Numbered from the stretch's first letter, positions 19,229-27,162 are shown. The stretch: 64,000 bases of DNA from Moritella sp. (GCF_013215705.1 NZ_JABSQR010000025.1:1-64000), one strand, 5' to 3'. The notes: generated from the letters alone by a model not told the origin. Translations and numbers: made by a program.

Positions 19229-19663
19229 TCATCGCTTAGCAGACTTACCTTTACTGAAAAAATGTCGCTTAAACATTTTAAAGCTCACAATTAACATCAG
19301 CAGAGATAACATAAAAGCAAGTAACGCTGCAGACCAACCATAGGGACCGGTTAAACAATCTGGGGTCTTACAAACAACCTCAAAGGGTTCAAACATCACT
19401 AACCAATAGCTAAAATACCCAGCTGAAATAGCTAATATACTCGTAAATAAAGCAGTGGTAACAAACACCATAGGCGTTAATGAAATTGTAGACGTTTCAT
19501 CATTCGCAGTCAAAATTACATAACAGAGAAAACCACATAGAGTAGAAAAAAAGACGACGACAATGGATAATAAGGCATTAATGATTGCGGCTGGCAACAA
19601 CAAAACCAGAAAAAACGGCATTGCGATTAACACTACCAGTATGCTTTTATTGCGCTCGCTCAT
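19229..19663 (-). CDS. hypothetical four-helix membrane protein
   Basis: A 144-residue inner-membrane protein with four hydrophobic segments (about residues 8-28, 30-52, 65-85 and 110-130). Between helices three and four is a loop with two cysteines (VVCKTPDC) that could form a disulphide. The C-terminus is basic (KMFKRHFFSKGKSAKR), probably cytoplasmic. I do not recognise a family. It converges with the phospholipase gene and lies inside the segment that is absent from the second copy of the duplication. Confidence 0.65.
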   Translation of the reverse strand: MSERNKSILVVLIAMPFFLVLLLPAAIINALLSIVVVFFSTLCGFLCYVILTANDETSTISLTPMVFVTTALFTSILAISAGYFSYWLVMFEPFEVVCKTPDCLTGPYGWSAALLAFMLSLLMLIVSFKMFKRHFFSKGKSAKR

Positions 19664-19700
19664 GCTTTACCCATATTATGAACTATCGTTATGATGAAGC

Positions 19701-19924
19701 TTACTCCGCCGAAGACTTACTTTTTAGTTGTTTAATTTCGGCTTTTAATTTTTTTATTTCTACCGGTCAACACAGAACATAACAACAATGATAACGATAA
19801 AATAAACATCGATATACTCTGTTATCAAAGGAGAATCAATAAATACAAATGCTGCAAACGCACTACCTATAGCAGATCCAACATACCACGCACCATAAAG
19901 AGCGACAAGGCCCATATCTTCCAT
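19701..19924 (-). pseudogene. small membrane protein with probable frameshift
   Basis: ATG at 19924 opens a 54-residue frame beginning MEDMGLVALYGAWYVGSAIG, with a hydrophobic end (FIVIIVVMF), that stops at 19760. In another frame, overlapping that stop, the sequence continues as VEIKKLKAEIKQLKSK and stops at 19701. A membrane part followed by a short charged coiled coil is a common layout, so one single-base indel near 19765 probably broke the gene. I do not recognise the family. An alternative is that the 54-residue form is functional as it is. Confidence 0.5.
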
Positions 19925-20159
19925 GTTTTTATTAAAAAATTAGTCCCAGTTTTTTACAGCCCTACTCTCGTTACAACTATATGATGAAGTATCCACTGCC
20001 GCTATCGTCTTTAAATCGCAACAGCACAACACTGATAAGCGACTATTTATCATTGAGAGTTATTTATTTGCTCTGGTATTATTTTTCTAAATAAAACCAA
20101 TATGATTAACTCAGTTGGAACAAACCTTAATCAAAATTATTTAACTAGGAGTGATTATC

Positions 20160-20555
20160 ATGAGTAACTTACTTAACCAAGCACAAACTATTTACACTAC
20201 TGCAAAAGACACTGCAAAAACATCTATCACTGCTGGTTTTGGTGTTTATGGCATTATCCTTGATGAAGCATCAAAATCATCAGATAAAGTGACACAACTT
20301 TTTGAATCTCTGGTTGAGCGCGGTACGCAAGTAGAGCCTAAACTGAAAGAGCAAATGTCTGCCATTTTTGCTAAAACAATCACGTTAGAATCAATTGAAA
20401 CTAAAGCACAAAGTATCACTAGCCGTTTTACAGGTGTTCAAGGTTCAAAATTAAATGAATTAGAAAGCAAAATTGACCTACTTACGACTATGGTTAGCGA
20501 ACTAAAAACGACACCTAAAAAAATAACTAAAGTACCGGCAACTGCTGAAGCATAA
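20160..20555 (+). CDS. phasin-like protein, copy 1
   Basis: A 131-residue, alpha-helical protein. LNQAQTIYTTAKDTAKTS, AGFGVYG near residue 25 and LFESLVERGTQVE near residue 46 resemble phasins, which coat polyhydroxyalkanoate granules, with a lysine/alanine-rich tail. No PHA synthase gene is in the window, so the link is only by resemblance. AGGAG at 20147-20151 fits ATG 20160. A near-identical paralogue (about 11 differences in 131 residues) lies at 24134-24529. The similarity includes about 100 bases upstream and the terminator. Confidence 0.7.
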   Translation: MSNLLNQAQTIYTTAKDTAKTSITAGFGVYGIILDEASKSSDKVTQLFESLVERGTQVEPKLKEQMSAIFAKTITLESIETKAQSITSRFTGVQGSKLNELESKIDLLTTMVSELKTTPKKITKVPATAEA

Positions 20556-20587
20556 TAATACTTTAACTGTCGTGGTGAATTGCAATG

Positions 20588-20612
20588 AGCCTCCTTATTT
20601 GGAGGCTTTTTT
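20588..20612 (+). terminator. Rho-independent terminator of phasin-like copy 1
   Basis: AGCCTCC and GGAGGCT pair around TTATTT, followed by a T-run. The same hairpin follows copy 2 at 24562-24586. Confidence 0.92.
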
Positions 20613-20759
20613 GATCTTGGAGTAAAGTGCGAACGGCTTGTTAGAATAAAGAGAGTGCGCGGTTCAAGTTGATACCACATCTACATCATGGCGTTCTTCT
20701 TTAACGTCTATGGCATCAAATTTATGCTCAGTGACGGGATTATGCTAATCCCACCCAGC

Positions 20760-21734
20760 TTATTTATTATTTTTACCGTAATTTATAATGGTCTGTCGAT
20801 AAAGTGACAACAAGCGTTCGTCTTCTACCGCGATACCCACCCGTTGTGGCTTATTACTGTCCCATTCATCGTGCATATACTCACGTTTATCGAATTTTTG
20901 TATTGTCATGCCTTCCGCAGGGCCATCGGTGACTACACGTACAGGCCCTTCTCGTAGGGTAAACAGAGACGGGTCTATCACATAGGCGATAGCCGATGGA
21001 TCATGCACATGACAGCCCTCTAGGCCGACTTTCTCGGAATAGAACTTTAAGTAATAACGGCTGATATCCCAGATAAACTGACCAACTTCACCAGCATCGT
21101 CCCTGAGGCGATCAAGATAGTCTTTGGTAAAGAAGCTTTGCTCGGTCACATCCAGACCTATGATCACTACGGGCCAAGACGCACCGAAGACCATATCTGC
21201 AGCGTGGGGATCATCATGAATATTGGCCTCGGCATAGGGAGTCACATTGCCTCGGTGATCGTTAACACCAAATGCACCGCCCATCACCACCACTTCTTTC
21301 ACCAGGGTCACAATGTCGGGAGCAGCCTCCAACGCCAGCGCAAGATTGGTCAACGGACCCACGGCCACCAGTGTGATTTCACCGGGTTCGGCCCTTAGGG
21401 CATCTATAATATATTGATAAGCAGGACGCGGATCGGCCACGACGGATAATTCAGCAGGTGCTTGCACATAGCCAAAGCCAGACTCGCCATGTACCACAAC
21501 AGTGGCACCAACGGGCGGACGAACAATAGGTTTCGCGGCGCCCTTGGCTACATCAGCCTGCAAGTTATACTTTTGCTTTAGAAAAAGGGCGTTATGAGTG
21601 GCATTTTCTATGGTGGCATTACCATAAACACAGGTTATGGCCTTAAGCTCTATTTCGGGGTGTGCTTCGGCAAAAATGATTGCCATCGCATCGTCAATGC
21701 CTGGGTCGGTATCCAGAATGATTTTTGTTGTCAT
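20760..21734 (-). CDS. inosine-uridine-preferring nucleoside hydrolase
   Basis: A 324-residue enzyme that cleaves the N-glycosidic bond of ribonucleosides for salvage. The N-terminal calcium-binding signature DTDPGIDDAMAI (residues 8-19) is intact, and the conserved NIHDDPHAAD and GLDVTEQ regions follow. Length fits RihA/RihB-type hydrolases (310-330 residues). It is locally higher in GC than the island to its right. It is a single gene and no nucleoside transporter is adjacent. Specificity (pyrimidine or purine) cannot be set from sequence alone. Confidence 0.88.
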   Translation of the reverse strand: MTTKIILDTDPGIDDAMAIIFAEAHPEIELKAITCVYGNATIENATHNALFLKQKYNLQADVAKGAAKPIVRPPVGATVVVHGESGFGYVQAPAELSVVADPRPAYQYIIDALRAEPGEITLVAVGPLTNLALALEAAPDIVTLVKEVVVMGGAFGVNDHRGNVTPYAEANIHDDPHAADMVFGASWPVVIIGLDVTEQSFFTKDYLDRLRDDAGEVGQFIWDISRYYLKFYSEKVGLEGCHVHDPSAIAYVIDPSLFTLREGPVRVVTDGPAEGMTIQKFDKREYMHDEWDSNKPQRVGIAVEDERLLSLYRQTIINYGKNNK

Positions 21735-21879
21735 AAATACTGCTGTTCCAACTAAATAAAATGTTTAATATACCAATATCTGGCAGAAATAAACGTGATA
21801 TATAGCTAAAAAATTAACTTGTATTAAGTTTAATTTGATAACTAAACTTCTTGTAGTGTTATTCACCATTTCTATTGAC

Positions 21880-22289
21880 CGATACGATCGGTATTTAGCT
21901 TTGCCTATAACGACAACTGGCTAACGTCTAAATTTGTTTATCCTATTGATCCTGAACTTAAATTATTTAAAGGGGAACAATATAATAATGACGATCGCAA
22001 TTTTAGGATATTCCTCGACTCCTGCCCAGATCGTTGGGGTCGCTTACTCATGCAACACAGGGAAGCTGCCGTCGCGACAATAGAAAAAATAAAACCCAAA
22101 AAACTACAAGATTCTGATTACTTACTTGGTGTTCATGATATGTATCGGATGAGCGCATTACGTTTTAAAAAACAATCCGATGGACCTTTCTTAGATAATA
22201 ACGATAAATTAGCTGCGCCGCCAATATCGTCACTCAGAGAGTTTGAATACGCAGCGAATTCACTTTTCATCAGCAATGACTCAACTTAG
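21880..22289 (+). pseudogene. HipA N-terminal fragment
   Basis: An open frame runs from a stop just before 21880 to TAG at 22287-22289 and encodes VFSFAYNDNWL, then YPIDPELKLFKGEQY, FLDSCPDRWGRLLMQHREA and YLLGVHDMYRMSALRF. This matches the N-terminal region of HipA-type serine kinases (F-x-Y-x2-WL...DS.PDRWGR.L..RRE). The kinase core with the catalytic NADxHxKN segment is missing, and the right end runs into a TnpB remnant on the other strand. It is a broken toxin gene, distinct from the intact hipA at 24772-26079. Confidence 0.85.
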
Positions 22290-22557
22290 TTATTATGATT
22301 GGGACAATCGGCAGCTGTTTTATAGCTTCTTTCACTAATATTGAAACAAAATACTTACCTGATTTAGTCTTGGATACGGTAAGTGAACTTGGTTTTCCTG
22401 TGAAGTAGCGCGACCACTTTATTTTAAGCGGTTGCTTTGATTTAAATTTAGGGTAACCAAACCCTGACTTAAAAAAGGACTGAAAACCTTTGTTAAGGTA
22501 TTTTAACGCCTGTTGCAAAAGCACGCTTGATACGTCTTTCAGCCACAAAAAGTCGGG
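22270..22557 (-). pseudogene. IS200/IS605-type TnpB fragment
   Basis: The frame reads NPDFLWLKDVSSVLLQQAL, then FQSFFKSGFGYPKFKSK, then a jump to IKWSRYFTGKPSSLTVS and SGKYFVSILV. This is the N-terminal third of a TnpB (IS1341-type OrfB) RNA-guided nuclease, with an internal deletion between the PKFKSK element and the strand-rich part. The RuvC catalytic part is absent. Transposition into, or recombination at, the HipA fragment probably produced this junction. No left or right end structures were recognised. Confidence 0.82.
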
Positions 22558-22698
22558 GTTTTACGTCAAAGATGATAAATATATTTATGAATGTAAATAT
22601 TTGTACTAGCTTAGTCCGACAAACGCTTACATTTTAAACATTGAATAAGACTTTTTAAAAAACCTATAATAATCCTACATATTATTAAGGCGTTTAAA

Positions 22699-23001
22699 AT
22701 GAAAAATTTATTAATACTGCCTTTTCTTGTTAGCGGTTTGTCTGGTTGTTCTGGTTGTTCTGGTTGTTCTGGTATTCGTCAAACTGACGCAACGTTTGAT
22801 GCCCATGCAGAAAATGTAAATGTATTATTTATGCAGTTCCCTGGTGGTGACACCCAAGAACGAGCAATGGAATTAACGCCAAAACATTCTGAAATCGTGA
22901 CAATTAAGTCAACAGTTTCAGATACCTCATCAGTCCTTGGTGTACTAAACCGCATCATTGGTGTTGATCAAACTAAAATTGCGGGAATAATCAAACAATA
23001 A
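22699..23001 (+). CDS. small lipoprotein with tandemly repeated lipobox
   Basis: A 100-residue protein with a lipoprotein signal peptide. The region around the cleavage site is a 9-base tandem repeat (TCTGGTTGT, three copies at about 22740-22766) that encodes SGC-SGC-SGC, so there are three possible lipidated cysteines. The mature part (VNVLFMQFPGGDTQERAMELTPK) is not recognised beyond a vague likeness to small TRL-type lipoproteins. A hairpin (GTTCGCTA/TAGCGAAC, 23062-23086) follows. Confidence 0.65.
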   Translation: MKNLLILPFLVSGLSGCSGCSGCSGIRQTDATFDAHAENVNVLFMQFPGGDTQERAMELTPKHSEIVTIKSTVSDTSSVLGVLNRIIGVDQTKIAGIIKQ

Positions 23002-23236
23002 ATCAATCTCTTACATAGAAAACAAAAGAATTATGCCATGTAAGATAAGAACAAAATTATGGTTCGCTACGTAAAATATAGCGAACTAATTCCCACCAAT
23101 CATTATTCCAAGCGTAGCTGATACGACCCAAGACAAAAGCAAACAAGCAGTCGAATTACTCGCGATTATATTAGCTAAAAATACAATTTATGGTGTAAAG
23201 CATCAATTTACATCTGGAACGAAGAAGAGGCATTGT

Positions 23237-23326
23237 ATGGTTTTTTTAAAAATAACATTTATCATTACGTTTATGATTAGCATTTTCATATTATATAACT
23301 GGGTATGGAATACTGACGCCAATTAA
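23237..23326 (+). CDS. tiny hydrophobic peptide, 29 residues
   Basis: ATG at 23237 after GAAGAGG gives a 29-residue single membrane helix (MVFLKITFIITFMISIF, ending NWVWNTDAN). The same frame is open upstream to about 23090 without a start codon (SVADTTQDKSKQAVELLAII), so this may instead be the tail of a broken larger gene. No partner RNA or antitoxin is recognised. Confidence 0.35.
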   Translation: MVFLKITFIITFMISIFILYNWVWNTDAN

Positions 23327-23342
23327 GGTGAGGTGAATTGCA

Positions 23343-23438
23343 ATGATCTCGCTTACGACCATCACACGAGGCGTAATCTTAATAATAGGCATTCTTATTA
23401 CATATTTGCTATATGTTTACTCTTTATTACGGGAATGA
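23343..23438 (+). CDS. tiny hydrophobic peptide, 31 residues
   Basis: ATG at 23343 follows GAGGTG and encodes a 31-residue membrane peptide (MISLTTITRGVILIIGILIT, ending YSLLRE). It comes 16 bases after the previous small peptide gene and is led by its own ribosome site. It could be a type I toxin-like or small regulatory membrane peptide. I do not recognise it. Confidence 0.4.
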   Translation: MISLTTITRGVILIIGILITYLLYVYSLLRE

Positions 23439-23587
23439 TTTTGTCTTATGATTGCTAGTTCGAGGTTTTGCTCTAGAGATGAAATCGCTGATATATGGCC
23501 TATTGAATACAAAGGTGATAATGCGCATAACGACTCTAGGTAGAATATAAATTCTTCAGCATTCTATTTTTGTATTATGGAGTCATC

Positions 23588-23797
23588 GTGATTGTTCGGT
23601 CTTACTCAAAATTTTCAAAGGATAATCAGTTTTATCATAAACTGCATATCATTTCTTTATTGATCATAACCTTGTTTTCGGCCTATCAATTATTGGAATT
23701 CAACCGCATCATTTTTTCTTTAGGGTTTATTTTTATTATTCCTTCGATGGTACTGCTGTCTAAATCATCAACGTATAAAAGAAAATATTTTAACTAA
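23588..23797 (+). CDS. hypothetical two-helix membrane protein
   Basis: GTG at 23588 is the likely start because GGAG lies at 23579-23582; a TTG at 23570 is also in frame. The product is about 69 residues with two hydrophobic helices (LHIISLLIITLFSAYQLL and IIFSLGFIFIIPSMVLL) and a basic tail (YKRKYFN). I do not recognise a family. It sits in a low-GC stretch between the TnpB remnant and the duplicated segment. Confidence 0.5.
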   Translation: MIVRSYSKFSKDNQFYHKLHIISLLIITLFSAYQLLEFNRIIFSLGFIFIIPSMVLLSKSSTYKRKYFN

Positions 23798-23825
23798 ATT
23801 AAGAACTGATCGCGCGGTAGGAAAA

Positions 23826-24021
23826 AGCAATGGCGATAAGTCTTGCGAATGATATTGAGCAGGCGATCCCCTAAGATAACAGCTGGCGCTTGGACTTAAA
23901 TGACGGAGAACTCCGTTAGTATTCGGGCACTCAAAGTTGGGAAAGCGATCCTGAGACTAACCAGTGGCAACGCTTTAAATCAGTTTTTTACAATTACGGC
24001 CTATTGAGAAATATTTATAGA
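23826..24021 (+). pseudogene. decayed 3' end of a ClsC-type phospholipase gene
   Basis: About 195 bases align with 18965-19157, the end of the intact phospholipase gene (AISLANDIEQAI, NSWRLDLNDGE, DPETNQWQRFKS and the end of the frame). Premature stops and a frameshift break the reading frame. It lies directly before phasin-like copy 2, so it marks the left part of a segmental duplication. Confidence 0.88.
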
Positions 24022-24133
24022 TAAAATTATAAATGTATCTATTTGCTCTGGTATTACCTTTCTAAATAAAACCAATATGATTAACTCAGTTGAAACAAAC
24101 CTGAATCAAATTATTTAACAAGGAGTGATTATC

Positions 24134-24529
24134 ATGAGTAAATTACTTAACCAAGCACAAACTATCTTAACTGTCGCAAAAGACACGGCCAAAACATCTA
24201 TCACTGCTGGTTTTGGTGTTTATGGCACTATCCTTGATCAAGCATCAAAATCATCAGATAAAGCGACGCAACTTTTTGAATCTCTGGTTGAGCGCGGTAC
24301 GCAAGTAGAGCCTAAGCTAAAAGAGCAAATGTCTGCAATCTTTGCTAAAAAAATCACGTTAGAATCAATTGAAACTAAAGCACAAAGTATCACTAGCCGT
24401 TTTACGGGTGTTCAAGGTTCAAAATTGAGTGAATTAGAAAGCAAAATTGACCTACTTACGACGATGGTTAGCGAACTAAAAACTGCACCGAAAAAAGTAA
24501 CTAAAGTACTAGCAACTGCTGAAGCATAA
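24134..24529 (+). CDS. phasin-like protein, copy 2
   Basis: A 131-residue paralogue of the protein at 20160-20555, with about 11 substitutions (for example Y12L, T73K) and no gaps. The upstream 100 bases (from TATTTGCTCTGGTATTA) with the AGGAG ribosome site, and the downstream terminator, are also duplicated, so it is likely expressed. Substitutions are spread out and the frame is kept, which suggests it is still under selection. The role is inferred only from the weak phasin likeness. Confidence 0.7.
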   Translation: MSKLLNQAQTILTVAKDTAKTSITAGFGVYGTILDQASKSSDKATQLFESLVERGTQVEPKLKEQMSAIFAKKITLESIETKAQSITSRFTGVQGSKLSELESKIDLLTTMVSELKTAPKKVTKVLATAEA

Positions 24530-24561
24530 TAATACTTTAACTGTTGTGGTTAATTGCAATG

Positions 24562-24586
24562 AGCCTCCTTATTTGGAGGCTTTTTT
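24562..24586 (+). terminator. Rho-independent terminator of phasin-like copy 2
   Basis: AGCCTCC/GGAGGCT hairpin with T-run, identical to the one after copy 1. Similarity between the copies ends a few bases later, near 24594. Confidence 0.92.
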
Positions 24587-24596
24587 GATCTTGGGG

Positions 24597-24707
24597 TCAA
24601 ATCAGATAAATATGAAATTTATGCACAGAGGCAGCTTTGGTATTGCCTTCAGCAAATTCAATTGCTTCCATTAAGCCTTGTTGAATACTTTCAAATGCAC
24701 GATTCAT
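24597..24707 (-). pseudogene. truncated HTH antitoxin (HigA/NadS-like), N-terminal part
   Basis: ATG at 24707 with GGAGGT upstream starts a 36-residue frame, MNRAFESIQQGLMEAIEFAE, then GNTKAASVHK. This resembles the N-terminus of the single-HTH antitoxin/regulator family in which SIxxGLxEAIxxAxGxT is usual. The frame stops at 24597, exactly where the duplicated phasin segment begins, so the helix-turn-helix part was lost at that junction. The partner toxin is absent. Confidence 0.6.
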
Positions 24708-24771
24708 TGTAACCTCCATAGGTATCGGCTAGAAATTAGAAAACCCTGAACAGCACACAATGGCTATTCAG

Positions 24772-26079
24772 CTATAGCAGGATATGTTTCATCTCTTCTG
24801 TCTGAGCTAAGTAATATTCACAACGTTCTTGAATACTATGTTTATACTTTTCAACATACTCAAACTCTGCATCGGTGAGCTGCCAAGCTAGATTTACTGC
24901 TTTATCCACATTATTGATAATAGCTTTCGCTAGTTGCTTCATCGTTATTTCAAGTACGTTCTGCTTTATCCCACATTCTTCAGCAAAGAGCATCAACTGA
25001 TAAGCATGCACTTCATCAGGTTCGAATTCATCACCAATAGCCATCGCAAGTTCTTGATCAAACTCTGGATACATCTGCACATTAACGAGATCGTACCATG
25101 GAGTAGGTTCCAATCCATCTGCAGTAACATAGAACGAGTAATTTTTGCCATGAGAATCGGCATTGCAGACAAGTAAATTAAAAATTGTCCAACGGAGCAT
25201 GTCATATTTAGCTTGCGCGGGATTAACACAGTGCTGTGCAATACTAAACAGCTTTTCTAAACTCACGCCTTCACGGATCTCTTTTACGTCACGACTGCTA
25301 CCTAAATTTCGTTCATACTTTCTAGCAACCGAAAATCCAAGCGCCTGGCATGCATCAATCATATGGCGACGCATTACGATTTTTCGTTCCGCATTATACA
25401 TGCGGTCGAAACGCGTAACAGATAGGGCTTTATACTTCCCTATTGGCATAGCCTCGACTTTCGCAACCTGCATACCGATAAGTTCAGCAAGTTTCATAGT
25501 AATAAACTCATTGAGTACCAGATGCTGCTGAGTATTTTTTTCAAATTTAACGATGTGGGTTGAACAAAGTTCTCCTTCACCAAACCCGTATTCATTATCG
25601 ATGTGGAATAGGTTCAATTTAGACTGAACCCCTGCCACTGAAAGACGTGGTTTCCCGTCCCAAATTTCCATCGGCCACATTTCTGGGTCTTCGATTCGTT
25701 TTATAAGGTCTTCTTCGCAGATCGAAGTAAAAGATGTTACTTGTGGTTTCGCGTCCACTGGCAAATATAATATAGCGCCAGATGTATCGAACCCAATACC
25801 CTTGATTAGAGCAAATGTATTGTTTTTGGAAATACCGAGGGCCTCAATGAGATAATCAAGTCCTTTGTTTTCGGGCAGCAAATTGGTCAGATAAATCGAT
25901 ACCTGTGAACTAGGTACTCGGCCACTAAGTGGAAGCTTTGGCGAGATAGGAAAACCCTTATCCTGCCATTCTTTGGTATATTCGATAGAGAAATATTCAG
26001 TATCAATGTCAAAACATATTTCACCTATGATCATCCCCCTAAAATGCATTTCTAGCGTATTAAAGTTAGAACCATTCAT
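24772..26079 (-). CDS. hipA: HipA-type toxin, serine/threonine kinase
   Basis: A toxin kinase of about 435 residues. HipA kinases phosphorylate tRNA-charging factors such as GltX and so halt growth. Visible marks are an N-terminal couple_hipA part (PLSGRVPSSQ, TNLLPENKGLDYL), the nucleotide loop region GFDTSGAILYLP near residue 100, the catalytic NADSHGKN near residue 305 and the metal-binding PWYDLVN near residue 330. The length fits. ATG 26079 is preferred over GTG 26088 because AGGTGG lies five bases ahead. It overlaps hipB by 14 bases, so translation is probably coupled. Confidence 0.92.
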   Translation of the reverse strand: MNGSNFNTLEMHFRGMIIGEICFDIDTEYFSIEYTKEWQDKGFPISPKLPLSGRVPSSQVSIYLTNLLPENKGLDYLIEALGISKNNTFALIKGIGFDTSGAILYLPVDAKPQVTSFTSICEEDLIKRIEDPEMWPMEIWDGKPRLSVAGVQSKLNLFHIDNEYGFGEGELCSTHIVKFEKNTQQHLVLNEFITMKLAELIGMQVAKVEAMPIGKYKALSVTRFDRMYNAERKIVMRRHMIDACQALGFSVARKYERNLGSSRDVKEIREGVSLEKLFSIAQHCVNPAQAKYDMLRWTIFNLLVCNADSHGKNYSFYVTADGLEPTPWYDLVNVQMYPEFDQELAMAIGDEFEPDEVHAYQLMLFAEECGIKQNVLEITMKQLAKAIINNVDKAVNLAWQLTDAEFEYVEKYKHSIQERCEYYLAQTEEMKHILL

Positions 26080-26314
26080 TGCTGCCACCTAATGTATTTT
26101 TGTTACTAGGTGTATCTACAGCGAGGCTGATACCAAGACCATTAAGGATTTTAACTATTGTTGAAAAGTATACATCTTCGCCCTTTTCAACTCTGATCAA
26201 GGTCTTCTTGGTAACACCACAAAATGACGCTGCGATTTCTTGAGTCATCGATGCTGCCTTTCTATGGTCTTTAATCAATTTACCTAAGGTGCTTGGATCA
26301 AGTTGAGTAACCAT
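26066..26314 (-). CDS. hipB: HipB-type antitoxin, HTH repressor
   Basis: An 82-residue HTH_XRE protein. The helix-turn-helix spans about residues 10-62 (KLIKDHRKAASMTQEIAASFCGV, then TLIRVEKGEDVYFSTIVKIL). As in other HipB proteins it should bind HipA, neutralise it and repress the operon. The C-terminal tail (NTLGGSNEWF) ends in tryptophan and phenylalanine. Four palindromic operators lie directly upstream. Confidence 0.92.
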   Translation of the reverse strand: MVTQLDPSTLGKLIKDHRKAASMTQEIAASFCGVTKKTLIRVEKGEDVYFSTIVKILNGLGISLAVDTPSNKNTLGGSNEWF

Positions 26315-26327
26315 TCTACTGCCCTAA

Positions 26328-26498
26328 AAAGTGTACTTATGGTTACTTTAGGTCTTCATATGCTTATAAGCAAGAAAAAGTGTATCTATCTACACTATTC
26401 TTATTACTGACATTGGTATTTAGATTAAAGTGTACGATCATTCACTTTTAATAAGGGCTTATATATACAAACTAACAAAGTGTAATATCGTACACTTT
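26328..26498 (-). promoter_or_regulatory. four evenly spaced palindromic operators upstream of hipBA
   Basis: Four 22-bp sites follow the pattern AAAGTGTA-N6-TACACTTT: 26328-26349, 26377-26398, 26427-26448 and 26477-26498. The fourth is a perfect palindrome and the others are partial. Starts are 49, 50 and 50 bases apart, close to five DNA turns, so bound repressors would lie on one face. E. coli hipBA also has four operators but with the different TATCC-N8-GGATA sequence. The binding protein is inferred to be this HipB. Confidence 0.82.
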
Positions 26499-26499
26499 T

Positions 26500-27162
26500 A
26501 TTTTACATAGTTAGCCCACTTAACGAGTTAGATAACGGTCGTAATAGTGTCATCAACACCGTCTTATCGCCGGACTTCAGTACAGCGCATACCTAATAAA
26601 TTTAGACTTCATTCACAGTATGTATTCTCAACCTAGTTATGAGCTAGGTATAACAACTTTTATATAGCCGCCATTAAAACCAAGCTCAAGGGTCGGGGCA
26701 CCGTTGGTTACGATTTTGACTACATTGCTGGCTTGAGCGATATTGGCACTGCCGATTTAATACAGGATGATAGTAATAGATAAGACCGCAGAGTTTCAGT
26801 GTGAAAAGGTGCATAAAGTGGCCCTCCACTCTAAATCGAGGTATTACGCACTCGATTATAGGGATAAATATATTTATGACTGTAAGGGTTTTATAGTGAT
26901 ATTGACAAATAGCAAGATTCTAACTTTAGCAATACGAAGATAAATACGGATCATTAAAATCTAATAAACATCCAAAACTTGATCTTGAAATAGTCCTTAA
27001 ATTCAATGCATGATAGGATAATGCCTTCAATTTCTTATGGTTACGAATTAATTACACACGGAATCCTTGAGGGATCGCTAATATTTCAAGTTAGTAATAC
27101 TCGGTACTTACAATGTGATTTTAAGCGTGATATTCAAGCTGCTAATAGTTATAAAGGGAAAT
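26500..27162. other. gene-poor stretch with coding-like remnants
   Basis: No intact gene is seen. A frame at about 26650-26782 encodes AIKTKLKGRGTVGYDFDYIA, then GLSDIGTADLIQDDSNR, before a stop. Another at about 26798-26941 encodes HSKSRYYALDYRDKYIYDCK. Both read like protein, but no family is recognised and neither has a start. A hairpin ACCTAG/CTAGGT lies near 26632-26647. A TTGACA box at 26902-26907 may belong to a promoter of the operon at 27163. Confidence 0.4.

Noticed and set aside
26328-26498. A short CRISPR-like array
   Set aside because: There are only four units, each palindromic and imperfect, with 27-28-base gaps, next to a HipB repressor gene. Operators explain it better. No cas genes are present.
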